From Oculatella sp. LEGE 06141 (GTDB lineage Bacteria > Cyanobacteriota > Cyanobacteriia > Elainellales > Elainellaceae), in NCBI RefSeq assembly GCF_015207605.1, contig NZ_JADEWO010000061.1, forward strand, positions 1-34,042: DNA of 34,042 bases, read 5' to 3'. The notes under the pieces are model-generated. The model worked only from the letters and a program-made list of their open reading frames with translations. It searched no databases and was not told the DNA's origin. The position numbers were made by a program, and so were the translations under genes. Positions within the stretch are counted from its first letter, which is position 1; each line of letters begins with the position of its first letter. Positions 10,459 through 19,683 of the stretch are shown here, one piece after another.

Positions 10459-13400
10459 TCACACTATCACCGTATTAGGATTTGAGCGCTTTACCAGAGT
10501 GACGATCGCCTTTACCAGGGTTTCTGGTTCAACCGGTTTTGCTAAATGTTGCTGAAACCCAGCAGCCAGCGCTTGTTTCTGGTTCAGTTCGCCCGCATAA
10601 GCCGTAAGAGCGATCGCTGGGATGGTTCCTCCCTGTGCCGGCGGGAGTTCTCTAATTTGGCGAATCAGCATGTACCCATTCACATTCGGCATGCCAATGT
10701 CGCTGAGTAAGATATCGGGTTGATCGACCAGGGCAGCAATAGCTTGAGCCGCTGAGGTAACGGCTGTAACAATGGCACCATATTGCTGTAACGTAAACGC
10801 CAGAAACTCGCGCATGTCTGGATCATCATCAACAATGAGAACATGAGCGCCATTGAGGTCAGGCGTTATTTCGGGGGAGTCTATTCTAGCGGTTTCAGGT
10901 TGTGCCTCCTGCATGACTGGGAGATTGACCGTAAACGTAGCTCCCTGCCCCTCTCCTGAACTGGCAGCTTCGATCGTGCCACCATGTAATTCAACTAACT
11001 GTTGGGCGATCGCCAGCCCAATTCCTAACCCCCCAAAGGCGCGTGTCGTTGCACTATCGGCTTGATGAAAGTACTTAAACACATGGGGTAAAAAGCCTGG
11101 ATCAATGCCCTTTCCGGTATCCTTAACTGTAATTTGGGCATAGCGCCTTGGACGGTGAGCATGGAGGGTCGAAGGTTGAGTTGAAGTTCCCTCAACTGTC
11201 ATGTCTGAGAACTCTTGCTTCTCCAGCTTCACGTCAACCCGCCCACCGGCAGGGGTAAACTTTACCGCATTAGACAGCAAGTTCCAAATCACCTGTTGTA
11301 GCCGATTACTATCACCAGCAACCCGTTCAACCGTTGCATCAAAATGGGTATGAATCTGAATAGATTTGGCTTCCGCTGCTAAACGAACCGTTTCAATAGC
11401 CGATTGAATCATGGTGGCTAAATCAACGGGTGCAACATTCAGGTTTAGCTTGCCCTGAAGGATACGAGAGACATCCAGTAAATCTTCAATCAACTGCGTT
11501 TGCAGTTTGGCGTTGCGTTCAATGGTTTCTAATGCCATTGCTGTCCGTGCTTCGTCCAGATTATGCTGGCGCAACAGCTTTGTCCATCCCAGAATTGGGT
11601 TTAGCGGGGTTCGCAGCTCGTGGGACAAAACGGCTAAAAACTCATCTTTGACCCGGTTAGCGGCTTCGGCCTCGGCTCTGGCCTGCTGCTCTGCTTCGTA
11701 CAAACGGGCACGGGCGATCGCCTGAGCCGACTGTTGTGCCAATGCCAGCATAAATGCGCGATCATCATTGCTCAATTGCGGCAACCGATCAAAGCCTAAG
11801 GAGATGGCACCAATGGACTGCCCTTCTATCACAAAAGGCAATGAAATCCAGGCGCGGTGAGGATTGCGAGCATACTCTTCAGCCAGGTGGGGATAGTGAG
11901 CAATTCGATCTTCTACCAGTTCCTCCCAGATCGGTTGCCCTTTTCTTGCTGCTTCTGCCAGCGGAACAGCCGCATTAATTGAGAATTGCTGCCATGCTTC
12001 TATTTGTTCTCGATCGCAGCCGATGGAATGCACCACCTCTAACTCTGTCTTGTTCTGCTTTAGCAGGGCAACCATAGCAAGATTGCTGCCTAACGCAGTT
12101 AAACCTTGCTCAGCAATGACCTCAGCTACTTGAGTCTGAGTCAAAGATTCAGAAAGGGCAGCGGTGATGGATTGAAGACGGGCGGTGCGATCGGCTGCCC
12201 GCTCAGCCATATCTCGTGCCTGCTGCATTTTCCAATACAAAAGAGCAGTATCAATGGCAATGGCCGCACGCCATGCTAACTCTTTGGATAGCGACAGATC
12301 AACCGCTTCGTAGCAACGGCCTGATTCGGCTCTTGCCAGCACCATCACCCCCAACACCTGCCCCCGAACCGACAGGGGCAAGATGATCAGAGATGCAGGA
12401 TTCAACGCCCGTTCCAGTGCCATCGCGTGCGGATGTTGAACCACCCCAACCGTTTTTGCGGCAGATGGAGCGGCAATCAGGATCGGTTTACCCGTTTGCA
12501 ACACCTGAGCCATTAAACTATCGGAACAATCAATATGACAGCACAGCGACTCTGCCCACTCCTGCACTAGCGATTCTTTTTGAGGCAGATGGTGGGTAGC
12601 TGCGATGAGCTGCAACTCCCGTGTGGTTTTTAAGCGGCAGATCAAACAGTAATCGGCTAAAACTGGCACAATTAGACGTACCACGCTGTTTAACGTTTGC
12701 TCATAATCGAGCGATGACGCTAATACCGCACTGGCTTCTGCAAGGAATGTGGCTCGTTGCTCTGCCCTTTCGGCTTCGGTTCGTCTGGCTTGCTCTTGAA
12801 TTAATTGCGTGCGTTCGGCTTCCGCCTGTTTGCGTTCGGTAATATCCCGATTGATGCTAACAAAAAATAAAGGATGCCCTGTTGTGTCATAAACGATTTT
12901 TGCCGTCGTCTCAATGGGCACAAAACTGCCATCTTTGCGTTGACAGGGAACTTCGCCTAAATAGTCGCCTGTGGCCTGGATCGATTGAATGATGTGGGCG
13001 GTCATGATTTCCTGTACATCCGGCTGATGCAAAAAACTCACCGACTGACCAATCGCTTCTTCAGCAGAATAGCCAAAGATTTGTGTTGCTTTACCAGTCC
13101 ATTGTTGAATGCGGCCTTCTAGATCCATAAGCAAGATGGCATCTGGCATTTGCTGCAACGCCACATCTGAAATCAGCAGCGCTTCTTCGATTCGCTTGCG
13201 ATCGCTGATATCTCGCACCACCGCCAGGTACCCGTTGAGCGCACCCTCTTGCCTGAGGAGATTCACAGTCGCCTCAACGTATCGTTCTTCGCCGTTGCGC
13301 TTGATATGAATTAACTCACCCGACCAGGATTTGGCGCTAGCTAACGCCTTCCACGCTGTTTTTTCATCGTTTGGATTCGGCCAGCGATACTGAAATACTT

Positions 13401-14574
13401 CGTGGTGTAATCGACCGATCGCCGCATCAGCCGTCACCTGATAAAACCGCTCTGCGGCTCGGTTCCAGTAAGTGATCCGCAAATCACGATCCAACGCTAA
13501 CACCACATCGCTGACCTCAGCCAGGATGTTGGCATGAAATTTGAGTTGAGCCTGAGTGTGTTTGCGTTCGTCTTCAAGGGAGCGGGCATTGGCAATGGCA
13601 GTGGCAATATGACCCGCGATCGCCTCAAAAAATTGCTGATAGGTTTGATCTAATGCCCGCTGGGGGCTGATCCCCAGAACCAGACAGCCAGCCACCCGCT
13701 CTTGACCGGGGGTGGTTAGAGGCAAAATCAATGCTGAATTTCTCTCTGGCAGGTTGCCAAACGGCAGTTCAAGCGACTCGACCCGGATGGCCTGCTGGCA
13801 ACGCACCACTTTGGCAATAGACCAGAGCGCCGATTGGCTTGAAGTGTTTAGATTCAGGGTGCAGGGGATAGCAGCGGTGTTAGCTTCCAGATGAATCGTG
13901 TTAGTGAGTTGGGCGTATTGCTCGGTGCGATCGAGCAGATAGATTAAAGCAAAGGGAATGTCGGCTACGTTCCCCGACAGGGTTTTTGCGGCGATCGCGC
14001 AGGCTTCCTCTGGCGTTCTAGCATCCAGTGCCCGAGCCGCCAATTCGCTAAGCAGGCGCTGGCGGCGATCGCTCAAAATCGTTTGGGTTGTTTCAGTGAC
14101 AGCAATAAAGATACCGCCAACCTCGCCTGTCTCCTGCCGAATGGGGGAATAGGAAAAGGTGAAATAACATTCTTCAACATACCCGTTGCGCTCTAGCGGC
14201 AAAAGTTGGTTTTCCGACCAACTCGCTTCGCCTGTGGCTCGAACTCGATCCAGCATTGGGCTAACCCAGTCCCACACCTCTTCCCAGCATTCTTCTCCAC
14301 GTTGCCCCAGCCCGTCAGGGTGTTTAGCTCCCAAAATAGGCCGATAAGCATCGTTGTAGAACTGAATGTACTCTGGCCCCCACAACATTTGCAGAGGAAA
14401 TCGCGAAGCCAGTAAAATGCTGACCGTGATGCGTAAACTTGGCGACCAGTTAGACACTGAACCAAGCGGCGTTTTTGACCAGTCAAACGCACGCATGAGC
14501 GCACCCATTTCGCCACCACCATTCAGGCAGCTAGCCGCAACAGAACTACTATCGCCTTCAATTTCACCGCTCAT
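10459..14574 (-). CDS. Hybrid histidine kinase, PAS/GAF-rich with C-terminal receiver
   Basis: A 1371-residue soluble sensor kinase. Domains in order, with rough limits: an N-terminal PAS-like domain (25-150, with MLWGPEYIQFYNDAY), GAF (165-330), PAS (345-460, ending RDISDRKR), PAS (465-585, ending RDITERKQ), GAF (615-785), GAF (800-960), HisKA with His985 in VLSHELRTP, HATPase (about 1085-1220, with NLLSNAVKFTP, DTGKGI and GGLGIGLAI), and a receiver domain (about 1245-1360) with phospho-acceptor Asp1292 in LLSDIGMP. The attached receiver suggests a phosphorelay or internal control. No transmembrane segment is visible, so it should sense cytoplasmic signals. None of the GAF domains shows an obvious bilin Cys-His pair. 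It is divergent from the REC-PAS-GAF kinase across 616 bp. Confidence 0.92.
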   Translation of the reverse strand: MSGEIEGDSSSVAASCLNGGGEMGALMRAFDWSKTPLGSVSNWSPSLRITVSILLASRFPLQMLWGPEYIQFYNDAYRPILGAKHPDGLGQRGEECWEEVWDWVSPMLDRVRATGEASWSENQLLPLERNGYVEECYFTFSYSPIRQETGEVGGIFIAVTETTQTILSDRRQRLLSELAARALDARTPEEACAIAAKTLSGNVADIPFALIYLLDRTEQYAQLTNTIHLEANTAAIPCTLNLNTSSQSALWSIAKVVRCQQAIRVESLELPFGNLPERNSALILPLTTPGQERVAGCLVLGISPQRALDQTYQQFFEAIAGHIATAIANARSLEDERKHTQAQLKFHANILAEVSDVVLALDRDLRITYWNRAAERFYQVTADAAIGRLHHEVFQYRWPNPNDEKTAWKALASAKSWSGELIHIKRNGEERYVEATVNLLRQEGALNGYLAVVRDISDRKRIEEALLISDVALQQMPDAILLMDLEGRIQQWTGKATQIFGYSAEEAIGQSVSFLHQPDVQEIMTAHIIQSIQATGDYLGEVPCQRKDGSFVPIETTAKIVYDTTGHPLFFVSINRDITERKQAEAERTQLIQEQARRTEAERAEQRATFLAEASAVLASSLDYEQTLNSVVRLIVPVLADYCLICRLKTTRELQLIAATHHLPQKESLVQEWAESLCCHIDCSDSLMAQVLQTGKPILIAAPSAAKTVGVVQHPHAMALERALNPASLIILPLSVRGQVLGVMVLARAESGRCYEAVDLSLSKELAWRAAIAIDTALLYWKMQQARDMAERAADRTARLQSITAALSESLTQTQVAEVIAEQGLTALGSNLAMVALLKQNKTELEVVHSIGCDREQIEAWQQFSINAAVPLAEAARKGQPIWEELVEDRIAHYPHLAEEYARNPHRAWISLPFVIEGQSIGAISLGFDRLPQLSNDDRAFMLALAQQSAQAIARARLYEAEQQARAEAEAANRVKDEFLAVLSHELRTPLNPILGWTKLLRQHNLDEARTAMALETIERNAKLQTQLIEDLLDVSRILQGKLNLNVAPVDLATMIQSAIETVRLAAEAKSIQIHTHFDATVERVAGDSNRLQQVIWNLLSNAVKFTPAGGRVDVKLEKQEFSDMTVEGTSTQPSTLHAHRPRRYAQITVKDTGKGIDPGFLPHVFKYFHQADSATTRAFGGLGIGLAIAQQLVELHGGTIEAASSGEGQGATFTVNLPVMQEAQPETARIDSPEITPDLNGAHVLIVDDDPDMREFLAFTLQQYGAIVTAVTSAAQAIAALVDQPDILLSDIGMPNVNGYMLIRQIRELPPAQGGTIPAIALTAYAGELNQKQALAAGFQQHLAKPVEPETLVKAIVTLVKRSNPNTVIV

Positions 14575-15190
14575 GCTGACGTTGAGAATTTGACTGGGTT
14601 TGACTGGTTGAGAATTCTGAAATTATAGATCTTTAGCCCCTAAGTGCAGGGGCGCAAAAGCAAGACGCAACGCCTTAAAGCATTAAAAGATAGTTATCCC
14701 TTAATATATGGTTGTTATCTCCTAAGTTGGCTGTTGATCGACTTCACGTCAACGATCGGTGATCAATTTGTGCTTATGTAGAAAAAAGTACGCCTCCGCT
14801 GTAATCTAGACATTCCCAAATCAGGAGCTTGATGCTCGTCAGTTTGAATAAGTGCTAAGGTTTTGCCAGGCTGATGCAAGCGATGTTGTGCTTCTGTTCG
14901 AGTGGTTAACGGTAGCGGTTCAACTCTCTAAGTCAGTTAGACCGCTGAGGGTCGTGCCTTGATCAGTCCTTTAGGATGGCTTTAGAGACTTAAACGAAAC
15001 GCAAAAAGACGCGCTTCTACAGCTTGCCCCATCTAGTTATCCACCCTCTGTTGACTAGATTAACCCTGGAGCAGCGTTGAAGGTTTGAAGCGATCGCAAG
15101 ATATGTTTAAGACATGTTTTGAACTGTAAACAAGGGTTAATTTACAATAACCTGGCTGCCCTGGTTCATTATTTCTATTGCCAGTTGATT
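14575..15190. other. 616-bp divergent intergenic region between two kinases
   Basis: AT-rich sequence between the starts of two divergent sensor kinases. I see no convincing gene, RNA or strong hairpin. It must hold the promoters of both kinases, but I cannot place them with confidence. The open frame of the right-hand gene extends back to a TTG at 15119. Confidence 0.5.
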
Positions 15191-17746
15191 ATGAACCTCC
15201 ACGCTCGGATTCTTCTGATTGATGATAATTCTAGTGACCGGGTGTTGGTCATTCGGGAGTTAAAGCGAGAGTTTCCTGATATTCAAGTTCGAGAAATTGT
15301 AGACAGCAAAAGCTTGAGTCAAGCGCTGAGCCAGCATCAATTTGACCTGGTAATTACTGACTACCAACTTCACTGGAATGACGGCATCACTGTTTTACAG
15401 ATGATTAAGCATCGCTATCCCGATTGTCCGGTGATTATGTTTACCGACAGTGGCGATCAGGAAATTGCGGTGAAGGCTATGAAAGCGGGACTGGATGATT
15501 ATGTGCTCAAGTCGCCTCGTCACTACATCCGTTTACCTGCTGCCGTTCGGTCCAGTCTGGAGCGGGTACGCGATCGCCATCAAGCCCATCAGTTTAAGCA
15601 ACGATTGCAGTCGTTATTGAACCAGCTAGAAGTTGGAGTGTTTCGTTCTACCCTGGACGGACAGATTTTAGAGGGCAACGCAGCCTTTCTAAACATGCTG
15701 AACCTGAAAGACATAGCCGCAGCTCAAGCGCGTAACTTATATGACACTTTCTGGCAACCGTCGCGAAAAGCGAAAATGCTGCATCACCTTCAGCAGCAGG
15801 AACAACTCAACCGTGTAGAAGTTTGTTTGCACCGTCACCCTGAAACACGATGGTTTCTGCTCAGTCAGGCTTTGACAAAGCTGGAAGGTGAAACCTATGT
15901 GGATGGGCTGCTCGAAGATATTACAGAACGCAAGCAGGCCGAACTGGCTGTGCAGCAGCAAACCCGGCGCGAGCAATTAGCATCCGTTATCACGCAACGC
16001 ATCCGGCAATCGCTTCAACTACAAGATGTGCTGCAAACGGCGGTGGCAGAGGTGCATCTATTGCTCCAGGTCGATCGGGTAACCATCTGGCAGTTTCAGC
16101 CCAACCATACTGGAATAGTCGTAGCAGAAGCGGCCAAGACAGAATGGCAAATGGTCTCTAGCGCAGTGATTCAACAAGTCTGGTTGCGCGATCAGTGGCC
16201 GAGATACCACCAGGGACAGCTTCAATTTATTGGGGATGTGCAACGGCTGCAACTGTCTGATGAGATTGCTGAACTGGTTCGTCAATATCAGATCCAATCG
16301 GTTTTAGTTGCTCCCATTTTGCATCAAGAGACTGTTTGGGGGTTACTAGTTGTACAGCAGTGTTCCTACTGTCGGTATTGGCAGCAAACAGATGGAGATC
16401 TGCTAAACTATTTGACCAATCAATTAGGGATTGCCATTCAGCAAGCTGAGCTTTACCAACAAGTACGCCAACTGAACCAGGTGTTGGAATGTAAGGTGGA
16501 GGAGCGCACCGCTCAGTTACAGAAATCGCTAGATTTTGAGGCGTTGTTGAAACGAATTACAGACAAAGTGCGCGATCGCTTAGACGAACGCCATGTTCTG
16601 CAATCTGCCGTTCTTGAACTGGCATTGGCGCTGCAAGCCGATTGCTGTGACGCGTCATTATACGAATCAAGTAGTTTTACCGCAACGATTTGTTATGAAT
16701 ACACGGTGTCCCTACCGTCGGCTTTGGGACAGGTGATTCCATGTATAGAGCATCTCAATGTTTATCTGCAACTTTACCACGGGCATCACTTTCAGTTGTG
16801 TTCTAATTCTATGCGGGGATGGGCTGCCATATTAACTTGCCCCATTGTGGATGATGAAAGCGTTCTGGGTGATTTATGGCTGTTTAAACCTGTCTCTGCT
16901 TATTTTGATGATTTAGAAGTGCGTCTGGTGCAGCAGGTGGCTAATCAATGCGCGATCGCCATTCGCCAATCTCGCCTCTACCAGGCAGCACAAAACCAGG
17001 TAGGAGAACTAGAACAACTCAACCAGCTCAAAGACGATTTTTTGAATACCGTATCTCACGAGTTAAGAACTCCCGTTGCCAACATGAAAATGGCAACTCA
17101 GATGCTGAACCTGCTGCTTAATGAAGACAGTGGGCTTTCTGCCGAAAGCAAAGTTGAGCTTGCCAAAAGCAAAGTCAACCACTACATCCAGATCCTAGAT
17201 ACTGAATGCACCCGTGAGCTGGAGTTAATCAACGAGTTGCTGGATCTACAGCGACTGGATGCGAACGATCAACCGTGGGAGCCAGTGGCGATCGATTTAT
17301 CTTCCTGGTTTTCCTACATCATTAATCCTTTTGAAGAGCGGGCTCAAACCCACCAGCAAATCCTCGAAGTACAGGTTGAGGATGGGTTGCCGCTGCTATA
17401 CACTCATCCTCCCAGCCTGGAGCGAGTGATCACAGAGCTTGTAAACAACGCTTGTAAATACACCCCTCCAGGAGAGCACATTACCGTTTCGGCAATGGCT
17501 CACTCTGATCTGATTCAAATGCGGGTAATGAACTCTGGGATCGAAATTCCGCCCCAGGAACTATCCCGAGTGTTTGACAAGTTTTACCGAATTCCCAGTG
17601 CCGACTTCTGGAAGCAAGGTGGTACAGGGCTGGGGCTAACGTTAGTGCAAAAATTGGTAGCTTACCTTGGCGGTTCAATTCAGGTTGAAAGCCGTTTCAA
17701 CCAAACCTGTTTTATCGTTGAGCTACCCAGTAGCCAGGCTGGCTAA
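15191..17746 (+). CDS. Histidine kinase with N-terminal receiver, REC-PAS-GAF-GAF-HisKA-HATPase
   Basis: An 851-residue protein. I chose the ATG at 15191 (MNLHARILLIDD) because the receiver fold begins there; the frame extends 24 codons further to a TTG. Order: receiver (about 5-125) with DD at 13-14 region and phospho-acceptor Asp57 in VITDYQL; PAS (about 140-255, ending LEDITERK); GAF (about 265-440) of the cyanobacteriochrome/phytochrome type (VLVAPIL, VWGLLVVQQC) but with Glu-Ile where the bilin-binding Cys-His normally sits; a coiled coil; a second GAF (about 470-600); HisKA with His622 in TVSHELRTP; and HATPase with ELVNNACKYTP and GGTGLGL. The N-terminal receiver suggests it is driven by another kinase. 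No membrane segment is visible. Its C-terminal half parallels the kinase at 6135-8474. Confidence 0.9.
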   Translation: MNLHARILLIDDNSSDRVLVIRELKREFPDIQVREIVDSKSLSQALSQHQFDLVITDYQLHWNDGITVLQMIKHRYPDCPVIMFTDSGDQEIAVKAMKAGLDDYVLKSPRHYIRLPAAVRSSLERVRDRHQAHQFKQRLQSLLNQLEVGVFRSTLDGQILEGNAAFLNMLNLKDIAAAQARNLYDTFWQPSRKAKMLHHLQQQEQLNRVEVCLHRHPETRWFLLSQALTKLEGETYVDGLLEDITERKQAELAVQQQTRREQLASVITQRIRQSLQLQDVLQTAVAEVHLLLQVDRVTIWQFQPNHTGIVVAEAAKTEWQMVSSAVIQQVWLRDQWPRYHQGQLQFIGDVQRLQLSDEIAELVRQYQIQSVLVAPILHQETVWGLLVVQQCSYCRYWQQTDGDLLNYLTNQLGIAIQQAELYQQVRQLNQVLECKVEERTAQLQKSLDFEALLKRITDKVRDRLDERHVLQSAVLELALALQADCCDASLYESSSFTATICYEYTVSLPSALGQVIPCIEHLNVYLQLYHGHHFQLCSNSMRGWAAILTCPIVDDESVLGDLWLFKPVSAYFDDLEVRLVQQVANQCAIAIRQSRLYQAAQNQVGELEQLNQLKDDFLNTVSHELRTPVANMKMATQMLNLLLNEDSGLSAESKVELAKSKVNHYIQILDTECTRELELINELLDLQRLDANDQPWEPVAIDLSSWFSYIINPFEERAQTHQQILEVQVEDGLPLLYTHPPSLERVITELVNNACKYTPPGEHITVSAMAHSDLIQMRVMNSGIEIPPQELSRVFDKFYRIPSADFWKQGGTGLGLTLVQKLVAYLGGSIQVESRFNQTCFIVELPSSQAG

Positions 17747-17754
17747 AAGCAATT

Positions 17755-17775
17755 GGAGCTGGAAAGCTTTTTAGG
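17755..17775 (+). terminator. Weak hairpin with T-run after the kinase
   Basis: AGCT-GGAA-AGCT followed by TTTT lies just after the kinase stop. The 4-bp stem is short, so termination here is uncertain; the next gene, on the same strand, starts about 70 bp on. Confidence 0.3.
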
Positions 17776-17843
17776 ACTAATTATCATGGGTATCATTGAC
17801 ACCTTATACTCTAGGGATTCGGTATGGTCTAGAGAGATAAAGA

Positions 17844-18221
17844 ATGGTTCGTCAGCGATTGGTGATTGAGATGGGGATGGGAGTCGATCAGCATGGACAA
17901 GACCCTACGGTGGCTGCCACCAGAGCTGTGCGGAATGCGATCGCCCACAATGCTTTGCCCGGAGTGTGGGAGGTAGCAGGCTTAAGCGACCCAAACGACA
18001 TGATTGTTGAAGTTCAGGTTGCGGTTCCCTATCCCGACCAGGTACAGGAAACAGAGGTGCTTTCCGTTTTGCCGTTTGGTCGCAAGTCGCTCCAGGTAGA
18101 GTCAGGGGGAATGGTGGTACAGGGACGAGCCATTCCTCAACTCAACGATAAGAACGATGAGATGCTGGTGGCGATCGCCGCCGTAACGGTACTCATTGAG
18201 ATGGGGCAAGAGACTGTTTGA
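17844..18221 (+). CDS. Lin0512 family protein
   Basis: A 125-residue protein with the hallmarks of the Lin0512 family of small conserved proteins of unknown function: VIEMGMGVDQHGQDPT at the N-terminus, the RAVRNAIAHNALPG helix, and a C-terminal VAIAAVTVLIEMG. The ATG is preceded by a purine-rich AGAGAG. A TATACT at 17805-17810 could be its -10 box, although a good -35 is not visible. It lies between a sensor kinase and a DUF4336 gene on the same strand (94 bp to the latter), so the two small genes may be cotranscribed. No enzymatic activity can be assigned. Confidence 0.8.
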   Translation: MVRQRLVIEMGMGVDQHGQDPTVAATRAVRNAIAHNALPGVWEVAGLSDPNDMIVEVQVAVPYPDQVQETEVLSVLPFGRKSLQVESGGMVVQGRAIPQLNDKNDEMLVAIAAVTVLIEMGQETV

Positions 18222-18315
18222 AACGAGTTAGCAATGAGAGACTAGAACCTGTGCTTCAAATCCAGGGATAAAAGCATTAACCAATAGCGCACCAGGATAG
18301 TGGAAGGGGTAGGGC

Positions 18316-19542
18316 GTGGATAAAACCACGATGAACACACAAGAACAACAGATTCAGGTGAACAAGCGATCGGCAGATTTTGCATGGCCGTTATGGCCGG
18401 TTGTCCCGCTCTATCCCTACGGCAAACGGCAAACGCTGCGTCACGAAGTGGTGAAAGACACCATCTGGACGTTTGATCAAATTCAGGGCATTCTCTACGT
18501 TGTGGTGCCCATTCGCATGACGGTGGTCAAGCTAGATGCCGGAGGGCTGCTGGTTTATGCCCCGATCGCGCCCACTCCAGAATGCATTCGCCTGGTGGCA
18601 GAGCTAGTTGCCGAGCATGGTGATGTTCGGTACATCATCTTACCAACGATTTCGGGGATAGAACACAAGGTCTTTGTTGGCCCGTTCGCCAGACGGTTTC
18701 CTGAAGCGCAGGTGTATGTAGCACCCGATCAATGGAGCTTTCCGCTAAATTTGCCGTTGAGCTGGCTAGGGTTTCCTGGCAACCGAACTCAGATTCTGCC
18801 TCCAGACAGCGCCGATACGCCATTTGCCGCTGAGTTTGATTACGCCATTCTCGGTGCAATTGATTTAGGGCCGGGTCGCTTTGAGGAAGTAGCTTTTTTC
18901 CATCGGCGATCGCGCACATTACTGGTAACTGACTCGGTGCTGTCTATTCCCGACGAGCCTCCGGCGATCGTTCAGCTTGATCCCTATCCGTTGCTGTTTC
19001 ATGCCAAAGACACTGCGTTTGATCCGGTAGATGACACTGCCGCTAATCGTCGCAAGGGATGGCAGCGGATTGCGCTCTTTACATTTTACTTTCAGCCCAA
19101 TGCGTTGCAGGTAACAAACATGGGGCGATCGCTCCTGGATGCGCTTAAAGCACCCGATCGATCGCGCAAGGCGCTGTTTGGCTGGTTTCCGTTTGCCTGG
19201 AGAGACGATTGGCCGCGATCGTTCGCCGCACTGCGAGGAAACGGGCGGTTGGTAGTGGCTCCCATTCTGCAAACCCTGATTCTGAATCGAGCACCCAGAG
19301 AAACGCTGGAGTGGGTAAACCAGGTAGCAAGCTGGGATATTCAGCAAATCATTCCCTGCCATCTGGATGCGCCCATCAAGGCTGGTTCACAGCAGTTTCG
19401 GCAGGCATTTACCTTTTTAGAGAAGCAATCGGCGATGGATGAATACCATCCCCTGCCAGAGGAAGACTTTCAACTCCTGCAAAACATTGACCGATTGTTG
19501 CATCGGTTCCGCATTGTGCCGCCGCCGCAAGAAAAGCTATAG
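18316..19542 (+). CDS. DUF4336 domain-containing protein (metallo-beta-lactamase-like fold)
   Basis: A 408-residue conserved cyanobacterial protein matching DUF4336: WPLWPVVPLYPYGKR near the N-terminus, GGLLVYAPIAPTPEC, YIILPTISGIEHKVFVGPF, VAPDQWSFPLNLPL and, later, VTDSVLSIP and IIPCHLDAP. The layout resembles metallo-beta-lactamase folds, but the HxHxDH signature is missing; a lone 'IEHK' and a late 'PCH' are the only similar positions. The GTG at 18316 is chosen because AGGGG lies six bases upstream; an ATG at 18331 is possible. It ends just before a perfect palindromic terminator shared with gnd. The substrate is unknown and the protein is probably cytoplasmic. Confidence 0.8.
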   Translation: MDKTTMNTQEQQIQVNKRSADFAWPLWPVVPLYPYGKRQTLRHEVVKDTIWTFDQIQGILYVVVPIRMTVVKLDAGGLLVYAPIAPTPECIRLVAELVAEHGDVRYIILPTISGIEHKVFVGPFARRFPEAQVYVAPDQWSFPLNLPLSWLGFPGNRTQILPPDSADTPFAAEFDYAILGAIDLGPGRFEEVAFFHRRSRTLLVTDSVLSIPDEPPAIVQLDPYPLLFHAKDTAFDPVDDTAANRRKGWQRIALFTFYFQPNALQVTNMGRSLLDALKAPDRSRKALFGWFPFAWRDDWPRSFAALRGNGRLVVAPILQTLILNRAPRETLEWVNQVASWDIQQIIPCHLDAPIKAGSQQFRQAFTFLEKQSAMDEYHPLPEEDFQLLQNIDRLLHRFRIVPPPQEKL

Positions 19543-19574
19543 GAACTTGGCCGTTATTCCTTAACCATGACTAT

Positions 19575-19602
19575 AAAAGGGCGGTTTGCAAACCGCCCTT
19601 TT
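19575..19602. terminator. Bidirectional intrinsic terminator (perfect palindrome)
   Basis: A 28-nt perfect palindrome, whose left half is AAAAGGGCGGTTTG, lies between the convergent DUF4336 gene and gnd. Each strand gives a GC-rich stem ending in four T residues, so it should stop transcripts from both sides. Confidence 0.85.
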
Positions 19603-19683
19603 GCTATTCGTCCTGGAACCATCAGATGTCAGATCATCACATGGCTAAAAGGCGCGGTTGTCGCTTTCTCAATAACCGCTGGT

